64,000 bases of DNA from Apostichopus japonicus. Lineage: Eukaryota; Echinodermata; Holothuroidea; Aspidochirotida; Stichopodidae. Every line of letters starts with the position of its first letter. Position 1 is the stretch's first letter. Where the stretch lies: contig NC_092571.1 of the NCBI RefSeq assembly GCF_037975245.1, positions 23,483,917 to 23,547,916 of the forward strand, in the 5' to 3' direction. Both the position numbers and the translations under genes were made by a program. Below, in pieces: positions 24,949 through 37,439 of this stretch. Below the pieces are notes generated by a model. The model worked only from the letters and a program-made list of their open reading frames with translations. It was not told where the DNA came from and searched no databases.

Positions 24949-26458
24949 CATCGCAAAATGTCATTGGTCAATTTTTGACATTAAGATTTGAGAACATTAG
25001 AAGCCCATGTCCGTACATCAGATGGGGACGTTAAATGGCGGTCCCGGGAACAGGAATGGGAGCGAATTCACACCCCTGTCTCGATACCCTCTGAACACTT
25101 ATGGAAAAGATCTAACACGGATAGGGTCTCAAATAAGTTACTACATAAGGCTTCCTGATCCTTGGGACTCAAAAATTGTAGTAGATTTTGCCCAGCCCAG
25201 GTGTGAAAGCTTGCGTTTGTTTGTAGAATTGGTGTTGCCGTTTCAAGAGTACTGAGAGCAGACTTTACTGCACAACAAGCTAACAAAAACAGCTTCTGGA
25301 TTGAAGTGCATGTAATGGCAAAAGAAATTGTGCTACATTTAAATGCAACCCAGGTGCTTTGGATTATTTCAGGAATCTTTATTTAACTTGCACTACAGTA
25401 GTGGATCACTTAGATTGAGGTTCTTTATAGCACTTGCTGGTAGAGGAATGAACTGTACAGTTTCAGTATGACATAGAATGACACTCTAGTTATTAGTAAC
25501 GAGGGGAGGACAGTATGTGTGTCTGTACCTCTTAATGTGTGTATGCAATTTCACAAGTGTGATTGGCAATTAATACAGGGTTGTTTGGCATGTTTCAAGT
25601 GCTAGGTCCGTCCAATGTTAGTTTTTAACTTGTACCGTGGTATTAAAGTCGTTAAATTCTCTTTGAGCAAGATCTCATGCAGTCGAATTGCTACAATAAT
25701 AAAAAATAATAAAATTGTACTAATATTTAGCCATTCATCAGCAACGCTGCTCGAAGGGCTTTACAGGAATGGTCACTCTCACTCTGAGTTTTTTACTCAA
25801 AGATGTGTACTGAAGAATAAAGTAAATTTGTGGTGACCTGTTAAAGGACTCTTTGTTTATGACATCAACATGATACCCAGGGAGGTTGTTTTGTAATATC
25901 ATATTACATAGAGTAGTTTTATTTTAAAGTGATCAAAAGGAGAATAGAACTCTCCTCACTCCCTCACCTGTCTCCAAACACCAATTGCACTCTTATCTCT
26001 ACCATGCTTGGATCTAATTGGTTACTTTATTGCACTACCTTCTTACAGTTGCTCTAACCTGTTTTTACCTCCATGCTCTAACCCAGTCCAGTCTACCACC
26101 TCATATAAAGTCAAGCTTTCAGTCTTTGAACACTTTGTGATACACTTAAACATTTGACCGTTCACCAGTTTATTGCAATATGTGATTTAAATGTAGTACA
26201 CATCTGTACACAAAATACCAATCTTTAAGCCACCTGATTCTTGCAGTCAAAGTAACAAGTGATTGGTTTTATATTCTTTTAGTGTCTTCTTTGACAGCAC
26301 TCTTCATCTAACTTCTGGCAGAATTAGAGACTGAGCGTAACCTAGGAATGGATAGATCTGGTACAAGCGAGCAATAACAATGCCGAGCAAATAATTGAAC
26401 TTACTGAATATTGAAAATTGTTTTGTGAACTTATTGTAAATATTCCCTTCACCAACAG
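24949..26458. other. Intergenic, upstream of TMEM47-like gene
   Basis: No gene is recognised. The promoter and any 5'-UTR exon of the TMEM47-like gene are expected here, but no clear core promoter stands out. A pyrimidine-rich acceptor (tattcccttcaccaacag) ends at 26459, before the first coding exon. Confidence 0.4.
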
Positions 26459-26504
26459 GCAAGTATTTACTTGGAGAAGAGAGAAAAGACACCCAAGCAT
26501 CAGG

Positions 26505-29500
26505 ATGCAAGAAACAACCGAAACCACCGTCACGACCCGGGTGATACGACCATTCAAGATTATAGCTACAATCTTAGTCGTAGTGGCCATAATCCTAATG
26601 ATACCCGTGCTAGTCAGTCAAGTGTGGATAAAAGCAGGAACATACAATCAAGGTCTCTGGACAGAGTGCTACAGTGGAGAACGCAAGGCTCCCACTGCCA
26701 GCCCACTACAACCAACACCATCAACATCACCAGAGCTCATCTGCTATGGTGCGCAAAAGTCAGGTCAGTGATAACTTATTCATTGCTCAAGGTTTATGTC
26801 TCGGTGTTTGGTGAATGTGTACACAAATTTCAATCTGTATGATAACCTAAGCTTATGGAGAGATACTTGTATCATGTGTATGAATGCAGATGTGGAACTA
26901 TATAGCACCTGTGTGTAACTACTGTACACAAGAGAGCCTTGTGGTCAAGTGGTTAAGGGAGTGGACTGGTGATCTAAGGATTACAGGTTCGAGCCCTGGC
27001 CAGACCATTGCGTTGTGTCCTTGGGCAAGGCACTTTATCTCCATTGCCTCTCTTCACCCAGGTGTATTAATGGGGACTTGTGAGGTAACTTGTAAATATA
27101 GTTGCGTGTGCCGGTTTGTGGCTGCACCCTATGGGAAGTCCCCCGGGGGACACGTTGTTGTGGTGCATTGTGGTGCCCCAGGAGAGATTGATTGAATTGT
27201 GCACTCTTTAGTGTGTAGGTGTGACAAGTTACCAATGACCAAGGCTAAGTTGTACATACTATAGTACATTTAGCGCCTTTGAACAATTTGTGTTGATCTT
27301 GGCGCTTTATTAATGTCTTCTGATTGGTTGATTGATTGATTGATTGACAAGGTTGGCCTATATGTGAATTGAGGATCAACATACTCATAACCGTTCTGGT
27401 TATATTTATATCTTTTACACATGTTTAAATACAACACAACTTGGGCCTGTTATTGTGCTATACATACATAACACTTGCTGCAATGACTGTGTGAGCTGAA
27501 CATTCTTCTTATATTCAATACACATGTATATATACATACAAGCCTGGGCCCATGCAAGCACATACAAACAGTACTGTTGAAAAATTACATGTTAAAATTG
27601 AGAGAAGTTTATTGTACATAGAATAATTAGCTTATGATATTGGTAATTACTTTGAAGTACAGAGAACAAATGTGGTTTTGTTTAACATGTTAGTATTAAT
27701 ACATACTGTAAATCTAAATTGTAAATCCATTGTTTATGAAAATATTGCACAATACAATACATTGTTGATGTTACTGTACTGTACATAGTGATGTTGACCC
27801 TAGGTTAGAGACAGCTGCTTGCATACCGTATGCTTTTTACCACTACGGTAACAATATAGACTTCATCAACAGGTTATAGAAAAATGAGGTTTCTGGTATT
27901 TGGTAGAATACAGAGTAGTTCTTCATTATATATAAACAAAATTAAAATGGATCACTCAATAAAAGTTAAAATGGCCTGTTCTCTTGGCTCAAAAATAAAA
28001 TTTCTCCTTCATTTTGGAGGAAAACTACTGCAAGTATCTCAAATGAAAATCATCCCACTGGTCTTCTAGTTTCTTTCCTGTCTTCAAGGTCATACAGTAC
28101 AAGTTGAGCTGTATTAATTATCAGGCATGTGCTTTTACCGCAAATTCACGGAATATGTGATTTCTTTTCTACCTCGGGACAAAAACTATTATCCTAACAC
28201 ACTGTAGCATACGCAAACTGGAGCCTATACCGCAATTTTTGCAAAGTTCCGTGATTTTGTTTTTACCCCAGGCTCATCCCTGAATTATACTGATTTTATT
28301 TTATTCTATAATCCTCTCTACAGCTTGGCTGAGTGCTGCTAAGGCCTTCACCCTCATCTCCCTTATCTTGACCGTGGTCGGTCTCCTTTGTGCTGCCTTA
28401 GCTCTCTGGAAGGGACGCTCTTACGCCATGTACTTTGTGATAGGAGGAATAATACTCATAGTAGCCGGTAAGTACTTTAATTTTAAGTGCTTCCGTATTT
28501 ATTAAAGGGTGTGAAGACTCGCGCAAAAAGAAACGTCTAATACCGGTAATCTGACCTACTGTACAGTAGTATCGAATGAGGTGTAACAGAAGTGTTAGAC
28601 ACCACCATCGATCCCAGAAAATAGGCACACAGCTTGCTACCTTCGGTAATTAGACACATAGTGTACAGTCAGTACATACAGTTGCGGTCAATACCCACAG
28701 CACAGTGTACAAACGATACAGCTATGGACATCTCAGGTCCTGCTAAAGATAACAAGGTATCACGTTTCATTACTGTCTGCATTTTGTAGCGACAAGAAGA
28801 AAACTGCACTTGCAAGCAATGGAAAATTAACTTTTTCAGAGCGCGGCACGCAGTTTGGGGCGAGTCTTCAATGCCTTTAAACTATCAAACCCTGAATAGA
28901 AAACTTCAGACCGTGAGTATCTTTGAGTTTGAGATCCTCAGTTTTTGAAAGGTTAAAAGTCAAGAGCTTGATTCTACTGTACTGCAGGAATCACTAGAGA
29001 TAAACTCAACAGTTTAACGTAAACAAGAACAGTATTCTTTATGTCAATGACAGCAAGTTTACAAAATAATTGACAAATTTAATGTGGGAGTTCAGACCCA
29101 AGTTTGACAGTATTTTAGATCAATTGTTTGTGTCTTTCTGTAAATTATTTCCCGAACTCTCTGACCTCTTCCAACTTATTCGCAGACCTTCAAGAATGTT
29201 TAAGTTAGATCACTAAATGTTCCAGTGAGAAGGAAATTTAAAATGCTTTGAGGGTGGCGGTAAAACTCTTCAAATAAATAGCTGATTTTTAACTTTCAGG
29301 TACTGTACAGTATACAATATTTTTGAACAAGGGAGCTTTAATGGTTTATCGAAATTCCAGCACTGTTCAAACATGAAAAATCCCATCAAAAAGCAGGATT
29401 TTAATCTAGACTTGTACAAGAAATTACTTCAAATAAAATAAAAACAAGGTTGGAATATTTTAGAATGGTTGCAGCTTTCTTTTGAATGTTTTCAGTTGTA

Positions 29501-30030
29501 AAATGAAAAAGGGTCTTGAGAATTGCCATAAATTGTTGATTATTCACTAATTCAAGCTTTATTTGATGAAATGCCTTAGGAAAATGTCTTACTTTGATAA
29601 ATCTGCATGCTACTTTCAATTAAAAAAAGCTTGCCCAGTAAATTGGATGACAACAAATGAGAAGAAAGATCTAACAGCCAAGAATTCCTTTTCTATTGAT
29701 CAGGATTTTATTTCTCATATCTGCTACCATGGGCAATTTCCTCCTTCCTAGAGACAGCATCTAGTCTGTTGGATATACGAATCCATCAAAAATTACCTTT
29801 ATTTGTGCTTTACCCCCTCTCTAGCCGTTTGCATCCTTATCGTATTGATCATCTTCCCTGTGAAGTTCATGGTCGAGGATGTCGTACCAAATAGAGGTGT
29901 CTGGGAGCTCGGTTGGGCCTGGGGATTGGCTCTCGGAATCTGGATACTGCAATTGGCTGCGGGGCTGCTCTACATCTTTGCCCCCGACAAGGAAGAAATA
30001 TACTACAGCGAAAAGACGTACTTCAGTTAA
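26505..30030 (+). CDS. TMEM47-like four-span membrane protein (PMP22/claudin superfamily)
   Basis: Three exons, 26505-26763, 28324-28467 and 29825-30030, join in phase 1 at both junctions and give 202 residues and a stop. Four hydrophobic spans lie at about 18-40, 95-115, 122-146 and 163-187. The first extracellular loop has the claudin/PMP22 signature: Trp41, GLW at 50-52, Cys55 and Cys80. The third exon (FPVKFM, WELGWAWGLALG, LLYIFAPDKEE) closely follows the end of TMEM47, a cell-junction protein of vertebrates; the loop between Cys55 and Cys80 has a Pro/Ser/Thr-rich stretch. The start is the ATG at 26505; upstream in-frame codons lie before a probable acceptor at 26459, so the 5' UTR may be spliced. 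The length is slightly above vertebrate TMEM47 (about 181). It probably acts at cell-cell contacts by family analogy. Confidence 0.85.
26930..27350 (+). mobile_element. tRNA-derived SINE with TGAT-repeat tail
   Basis: The head has pol III box A (gtggtcaagtggttaaggg) and box B (ggttcgagccc). The body has ccttgggcaaggcacttta and tcttcacccaggtgtattaa, phrases typical of SINE2-type elements in marine invertebrates. The tail is a (TTGA)n simple repeat at about 27324-27348. It lies in sense orientation in intron 1 of the TMEM47-like gene. Confidence 0.8.
28506..28876 (-). mobile_element. TTAA-flanked MITE, copy 2 (inverted)
   Basis: 371 bp between TTAA at 28502-28505 and TTAA at 28877-28880. Along its whole length it is the diverged reverse complement of 6078-6438. 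It lies in intron 2 of the TMEM47-like gene. No coding capacity. Confidence 0.82.
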
Positions 30031-30631
30031 TGGCTTGGAAACTGGTAACAGCATATTGCAATGGTGTTTGGAGCTTAACACAGAAGATAAGGTATTAGAA
30101 AACGATACTCCTCTGTTCTACTTTCCTGGTTTACAACGTTGTGTCCATGAATGACACTGGTATGGTATCTTCCTTTTCCACAACGATTTAATTTTCTGTA
30201 TTTTAGTAGTTTGGGATTATTATTTTCCCATACACTTTACAAGCATTTCTAGCCTAGCATTACTGTACAATGTTTGCTATTTACATTAGTGAACGGTGAA
30301 GGGAGATCAGAAGATACTTGTGTCGTTTTCTTGCAATCACCGACATTCCCTCATAAGGGAGTCTGACATTTGATTATACAGCACGTGTTTAGCTTCAAGC
30401 CTATCGACTGCCTACCTTAGCCTACCTTAGGTAGCCACATCTTCTCTTCCAACTATTTGGACTCAATTGCTGTGGTTTGGTGTAAAGCCATTTTCTGATG
30501 TAGGCTCTACTGGCAAATTTTCTTCACATTTAGTATGGTACCTAGCATGGATTGCCCAAAAAAGTTATATCACGAGTACAACACCATGAGTCCCGGTAAC
30601 CGAAGTATGAGTGCAAGCACAATGCTCTAAC

Positions 30632-31868
30632 TATATAATCTTGTACAGATATCTGTACTAGATTTCCAAAGTGCCCAAGTACAACTTTGTAATCTTGTAC
30701 AGATATCTGTACTAGATTTCCAAAGTGCCCAAGTACAACTTTGTAATCTTGTACAGATATCTGTACTAGATTTCCAAAGTGCCCGAGTACAACTATGTAA
30801 TCTTGTACAGATATCTGTACTAGATTTCCAAAGTGCCGGAGTACAACTATGTAATCTTGTACTGATATCTGTACTAGATTTCCAAAGTGCCCGGTACAAC
30901 TATGTAATCTTGTACAGATATCTGTACTAGATTTCCAAAGTGCCGGAGTACAACTTTGTAATCTTGTACAGATATCTGTACTAGATTTCCAAAGTGCCCA
31001 AGTACAACTTTGTAATCTTGTACAGATATCTGTACTAGATTTCCAAAGTGCCCGAGTACAACTATGTAATCTTGTACAGATATCTGTACTAGATTTCCAA
31101 AGTGCCCGAGTACAACTATGTAATCTTGTACAGATATCTGTACTAGATTTCCAAAGTGCCCGAGTACAACTATGTAATCTTGTACAGATATCTGTACTAG
31201 ATTTCCAAAGTGTAAAAGTACAACTATGTAATCTTGTACTGATATCTGTACTAGATTTCCAAAGTGCCCAAGTACAACTATGTAATCTTGTACTGATATC
31301 TGTACTAGATTTCCAAAGTGTAAAAGTACAACTATGTAATCTTGTACAGATATCTGTACTAGATTTCCAAAGTGCCCGAGTACAACTATGTAATCTTGTA
31401 CAGATATCTGTACTAGATTTCCAAAGTGCCGGAGTACAACTATGTAATCTTGTACAGATATCTGTACTAGATTTCCAAAGTGTAAAAGTACAACTATGTA
31501 ATCTTGTACTGATATCTGTACTAGATTTCCAAAGTGCCAAGTACAACTATGTAATCTTGTACAGATATCTGTACTAGATTTCCAAAGTGCCGGAGTACAA
31601 CTATGTAATCTTGTACTGATATCTGTACTAGATTTCCAAAGTGCCGGAGTACAACTATGTAATCTTGTACTGATATCTGTACTAGATTTACAAAGTGCCA
31701 AGTACAACTATATAATCTTGTACTGAAATCTGTACTAGATTTCCAAAGTGCCCGGTACAACTATGTAATCTTGTACAGATATCTGTACTAGATTTCCAAA
31801 GTGTAAAAGTACAACTATGTAATCTTGTACTGATATCTGTATTAGATTTCCAAAGTGCCCGGGTACAA
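30632..31868. repeat. 54-bp minisatellite, 23 copies, with palindromic core
   Basis: About 23 head-to-tail units of 53-54 bp share the core gtacagatatctgtac, a perfect 16-nt palindrome, followed by tagatttccaaagtg and a variable spacer (tgcccaag, tgcccgag, tgccggag, tgtaaaag). Some units have tgtactgatatctgta instead, which breaks the palindrome at one pair. Because 54 is a multiple of three, the minus strand has long open frames of an 18-residue repeat; these are a by-product. The array begins 600 bp after the stop of the TMEM47-like gene. Confidence 0.95.
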
Positions 31869-33270
31869 TTACAAGAACAAATCCGTGAGGACTAGTACAG
31901 GCACTTAGTGCAAGAACATGAGTTTAACAGCTGCAAGTATGTTACCAAGCAAAGACTGAATCATGCTATGAACTCTGTGTGCAACCCCTTACTGAACTAT
32001 AAGTTAAATTATTACCATGTAGTGTCAGAATGGAGAAGCGACATGAAATGAAGCGATAAATGTTTGAACAATGATGAGAGCCTTTTATAAATTAGTAATC
32101 TTTTTTAGTGAAATGGATTCAGGGGGGGGGGGGAATGTGATTGCCCTGAAATGTTCTACAAGAGGCTGCAAAACTATATTTGTAAATATTAACTTGCTTG
32201 CAAATTTCTCAGAGCATGCAGATTAAAGAATATGTCACATACAGTAATGTGAACTTAAGAGCTTTTGCTGTTGGGTATACAGTAGCCTTTGGTAGATTTT
32301 GGTTTAATTTCTTTTTTTGTGAATTGGGACATAGGGTTTGGTACAACTATTCTTTCACATGGTTGACATGTCTGCACTGAGATGATGATGATGAAGGGGG
32401 AAGGGTGGAGGGGGGCCTTCACCTCCCTCAATAGGTGAGAAAGTGGTCGGATGCTGAGGTACACTCTTGTCCGTTACTGACAGTTTACGAGCCTGCCTCG
32501 TAATTCTCTGTAATGCTCATCGTTAAGATAAGGAGCCTCAAGAACACGGACGTTCATCGATGATATTCTCATGGTAGTATCATGGTAGTCACATGATAAT
32601 CACATGGATGTGTGTTTTGTTAGGCCTCCTTGTGATTCATTTGATTGAACTAAACTAACTGCAATCTCCCAGTTTTCAAAGTTAATAGCCATTTCACACT
32701 GTCTCTGAAATTGACATGAGAGTCGGGGTACTTTGAAATTGGATGGTTTCATTCTACCTGTTGTATAGTAATTTATAAAGAATTGGTTTTTGCTCTCACT
32801 GGAAACAATGTTTAGCAATGTCTTGCAGTCTTGTAGTCATATCAACGGCGCTTATGTGTGACAGAATCAAAACTTGTGGCGAAGAGTGTTTTGTGGTGAT
32901 GACGTGATAATAGGGGAACCTATTAGAACAGAAAAGACTTGATTGAATGATGGCTTTCAATTTGACTTTTTTTTATTGAATTCCTTGATAATTTTTGACA
33001 TTATAATCCCATAATCATGCTATTCATTTTCTTGACTTGTCCAAGTTTCAGTCCAAAATACCGAGAAAGAAAGCCCAAATTATTTGACTAGGATTTTGGA
33101 GTGGCATTTTGGCATGTACTAAGGTAGAAAGGTTTCTGAGGGATTGAATTTTAAACTCAGTGTTTAAAGGGTTTGTTACAGTTGCTATGTGGATAATCAT
33201 GGCCTGTTTGTCAGTGTGTGTGTCCTTAAGACTACAATTGAGCAAGTCGTCAGTCATATCCACACAAGTT
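31869..33270. other. Intergenic, no gene recognised
   Basis: AT-rich with a poly-G run at about 32122-32133. No exon or repeat family is recognised. Confidence 0.4.
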
Positions 33271-33512
33271 TGTTAGCTCAGTGGTTAACGACGGTGTCTC
33301 CCAATCATAAGGTCCCCAGTTCGAGTCACTCCAAGATTAATGTATGTCGTCCAGTTACAGAATTGTTGAAAATTGACAATTCATAATCATGGACGTTAAA
33401 TATGAATATAAGAGACTGACTTCGGTCACCTTGCAGCTTTGATAAGCCAATGATGGCTTCTTAGCGAGTTCCTGTTGCAGGAGGATCTAAAATACATACA
33501 TACATACATACA
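33271..33512 (+). mobile_element. tRNA-derived SINE with (ACAT)n tail, solo copy
   Basis: Box A-like tagctcagtggttaacg and box B-like agttcgagtcac form the tRNA head. The body contains atgtatgtcgtccagttaca and cttcggtcaccttgc, and the tail is (acat)n. The same family occurs at 46629-46864 and 61682-61914. A possible short target duplication is ACAAGT on each side. Confidence 0.82.
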
Positions 33513-35222
33513 AGTCTGACCGATTCAACATGTTGTAATTTATGGACCGGCAGTTGGCGATATTCATGCATTTTGCGGTGGTTCAGGACCGAAACTGCCC
33601 AGTCTCAAAGAAGAAAAAGAAAAAAGAACCAATCACGTGTAAGCAATTATGCATGTGATAGAAGCAAGTGGTAGTCATTGAAAGTAACTGTCCTTCATTT
33701 TGCCCTTATCATTATCATTATTGTGGCTTAAGGAATATCTAATACTATAGGTCGCCTACAGTCCAGTTGTATTATGTGGTTTTTATTAGTCTACGTCAGT
33801 CGTGCAGGGCTCGACCAGCTCAATATTCTTCAAAAAATTTTGCCAAAAGTGAGGAGCAGTATGATAAAACATTGTTTTATAATGATGGGTCCACTAATTT
33901 GAATAATTACTGTACCGCTTAATTTGCATTTGGTCCAAGAAACATGGCAATCATGTTTTGTGATTAATTCCATCTTGCCAAAGACAAAACAAAATTAACT
34001 CACACAAGTAGAGTTACAGAATGTCCCTTTGGATCAAATATTTGTGAGTTGACATGTTGTCTGAAACATTCATAAAATATTAAAAGTCAACAGGTACAGT
34101 AGTTACAGATATGAACAGGGTTTATTTTCAGAAGGAATCTTGAAAACGTCTGCGATGTATCAGAACACTAGTCGTTGTTGTTTCTTTTTGTACTCCATTC
34201 AGTAGTCACCAAAGAAAATACTCAGTCTTTTTTATAAAGTTCTCATTTTTATAAAGTTTTCAATTCACACTGCCCTCTATAATCCATTTATTTTATATGA
34301 CCCCCTTCTCTCTATGTAAGAAGAAAGTGTAAATTATTTAAAGACCAACAGACATATTTGTTTCTGCAAAATTCGTCTTGTATTCCAGTATGGTATTCAC
34401 TAACTGTTGACCTTATGTATATTAATGTTGAAATCAGCATAGTACTTTTTCATCAACAACAAAATTGAAAGTTGTGTTAGGGTTGTACTGTATTCACATG
34501 GAAGGAACCGGTTTCCGTATTCTGACATGCTTCACTTTATCATGATGGGCCGTAGTTATAAAACATTACGTCCATATCAATAGCTTTTCTATCATTGTAT
34601 TTTTGAAATAAGAATATTGTGCGTTTTTCATACAACTTAGCATGGTTTCCAACTTGAATTTCTTCCTTAAAATATATTCCAGTACTGCTTTAAGTCTGCC
34701 TGCCCCCTTTTTTTTTCTCTTTTTTTTTGGTGGGAGAGGAGGGGGTGGGGGGAGGGGGTAGGGGCTTGATATTAAATACTGACACAATCATGTGGCATCA
34801 TGGGAATCACATACAGTAGGGAAACATGACTTTTTGTAACAGTTAACCAAAATCGTACCAAAAATCTCAAAGTTGTGTGGCCAACTTTAAAAGTTTGCAG
34901 ACAAACAGAAGCGCATTTACACTAACATTTGGGTTTTTTTCTTCTATGACTCCTCTTGATTACTGCCTTTTTAAATTTTGGAGGTTTTAAATACTTTAAA
35001 CCACTTGTATCCAGTTATATGGGAATATTCTATGTCTTGTAGGATAATGCATTTTATACCAAGTTTCTTCCATATTTTAATCTGAGCTATTCAGCAAGAT
35101 ACAGTAGTTGTGTTAATTAGCCCTTAGCAAAGATTTAGCAGAGTTGCCAATGATAGTTTTTTTGGAATGAAAGGGAAAGGCTACAGTTATCTGTCTAACC
35201 TCAAGGTTAGATCTCTTTAATA
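33513..35222. other. Intergenic, no gene recognised
   Basis: Low-complexity C/T-rich sequence at about 34705-34760 and otherwise unremarkable AT-rich DNA. Confidence 0.4.
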
Positions 35223-35589
35223 CAGGGGTGGGCAACCTAAGGCCCGCGGGCCACATGCGGCCTGCCAGTGATTTTTTTGCGGCCCGTGAGATGTCTCAAG
35301 AAAAAGAAAAAAGTCAATCTATTTTACATCATCACAAAAAACAAGCTAGCTGCTTAGAATTTATCGGCACTAATGATGCTGTCAGGTAGGCCTATTAGCC
35401 CCATTAATTATCAACTGTACTGTATTGACATGTTTTTGTGAATACAGATTAAGTACACACACCTATTGCTTGAAAGTCCTCGGAATCAAAGGTTTGAATT
35501 CAACAGCAGGTCGTTTGGTTAGGTGTGGCCCAGTCAATTTTTCACCCCTTTTATCTGGCCCATCCATTCAAAAAGGTTGCCCACCCCTG
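35223..35589. mobile_element. hAT MITE with CAGGGGTGGGCAACCT termini
   Basis: The inverted ends CAGGGGTGGGCAACCT and AGGTTGCCCACCCCTG (one base shorter match on the right) bound 367 bp. Flanks CTTTAATA (35215-35222) and CTTTAACA (35590-35597) make an 8-bp target duplication with one mismatch. The subterminal ggcccgcgggccacatgcgg and ggcccgtgag are typical of a hAT group found widely in animals. No transposase frame. Confidence 0.85.
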
Positions 35590-36437
35590 CTTTAACAGAA
35601 CTCCAGTGGAGTAAAATGTCTACAATCTCTTTTACTTAATTGTTGTTCCAATATTTCATACTAATGTATGTATGGTACATTTCTTTGTCATATTTTTTTA
35701 GAAGGGAAATTAAGTTCAAGGATAACACAAAGTTTCATAGCAGGGTCAACGGTTTTTTAGTCATTTCTTCCAAATATGGAATCATGAAAAGACACAAATA
35801 TTTATAAAAGTGACACCTGTTATTTCAAGTGCCATTGCTAATGTTAAAAAGCAAATTGGACAAGATATGTGTGATGGTTTTTCATGAGTGACTTATCTCG
35901 TTGACTGTGTGGAAATTGGGGCAAATGTCTCACAATTGAAAGTACACATGCAGGGTTTACAGGACACATTGTCTTTTTTATTTAAACGTTTTTTTTTTTT
36001 GCTTTTTCATCCATTTGTTGGCAAATTTCACTGAGGTTATTGTTGATATACGTCATACATGGGTCATGGACATATTTGAAAAAGCAAAATGGTGAAATTA
36101 CGATGACAAAATACAGGGGTAACATAAACTTCATCACAATTTTGGTTCTCTGTATGTTTGTTTTTCTGCAAAGGGGTGTTTTTATTTTGGCAGCGATTAA
36201 AGCTTTTCACATTCTTGTGATTGCAGTAACGGACGCTTCTTGAAGAATGAGCTGTTTGATTCTGTTACTGAAATCGATTTGGTGGTAATTTCAAAGTAAT
36301 AGGAAATGTCACTATGTGTCTAACGTTTGTGTCTTTGTTCATATTCATATCTCTTCAAATTTGTTAAAGAATGCATGTCCATGCTTGAAATGGTAGTATT
36401 AAACTACAATAGTGAAAGTATAATTTTGTATTCTAAC

Positions 36438-36809
36438 CAAGGGCGTAGGAACCGGGGGTGCTGGGGGGGCGCCAGCCCCCCAGTGAAAAATATGGGGGTG
36501 GGCGGAAGTATCATTCCGCCCCCCGCTCCGCGAGTCAGAAAACCCCTTTTTCATTTCCAAATGAGAAAAAAATCTCATTTGGAGCACCAAATTGCATCTA
36601 TAAGGCCAGGTGAAAATGCAAAATTATTTACAAAATGGATTGGGTGTTGAAGTGTGCTATATTGCACCAAATTGCATCTGAGGCCACCTGGAAATGCAAA
36701 AAAATTCCAAAGGGGAGGGGGACACCCCCTCCCCTTAGACCCCTCCCCAAGACCGGCCATCAGTCTTCAGCCCCCCCCCCCCACTCAAAAGTACCTTCCT
36801 ACGCCACTG
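36438..36809. mobile_element. hAT MITE with perfect 8-bp target duplication
   Basis: The 372-bp element has ends CAAGGGCGTAGGAAC and CCTTCCTACGCCACTG (imperfect inverted repeats) and is flanked on both sides by ATTCTAAC (36430-36437 and 36810-36817). It has an internal GC-rich hairpin near the left end and a poly-C run near the right. A 24-nt segment (gcaccaaattgcatct with neighbours) occurs twice inside. No coding capacity. Confidence 0.88.
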
Positions 36810-37439
36810 ATTCTAACCATGTATTCTTAGATCCTGATATACATTTTGTTCTTTATTTATTATTAAGTTAATGTTAGTCATTCTTATGTAAATCACAAAT
36901 GTTTGGCATAATGTGAATCATTGTTATGTAACTCATGTTAGCATGTTAAGGATGGCTGTCGTTTTGTATTAGAGTAACTAATGCATATTTTGTGAACATT
37001 TCTTGCCATGCATGATCTAAATGATTGAAATCGATTAATTGAAGATTGGCCTGACTGGGTTCAGTTTTTAAGGGAAACGTAAGTAAGTAAAACTTTATTG
37101 CTCCAAATAAGGAAATTAGTGTCTCGCACATAAAAGTGCGGAAACGTGATACTTATGAAATTAATCACTTAAAGCAGCTGGTTAATCTAGAACGTTTGCA
37201 CCTCCCAGACATAAAGTGTATTTTGTTTGTATATAGCACACTTATATTTACAAGAATTTTTTATTTACAAGAAAGTTTTGAAAAAAGGAAGAGTAGTGAG
37301 GCAGATTTGTTACCTTCCTAAACAATCAACGCTTAAGCCTTAAGTCTTCCATTATAGGTTTAGCTTACTCTGTAGTCTTTAGTATATCACAGATCCAGTA
37401 GCGAAGGCCGGCTTATATAATAGGCACCCTATACTGCAA

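Noticed and set aside
30542-31760. Long open frames (up to 334 residues) of an 18-residue repeat on the minus strand
   Set aside because: They come from a 54-bp minisatellite whose period is a multiple of three. Several frames are open at once and the units shift frame, so this is not evidence of a protein.
30632-31868. CRISPR-like array
   Set aside because: The unit is continuous with no unique spacers; it is a minisatellite in an animal genome.
33271-33345. Functional tRNA gene
   Set aside because: Box A and B are present, but the sequence does not fold into a complete cloverleaf and continues into a SINE body with a simple-repeat tail. The same applies at 46629, 61682 and 26930.
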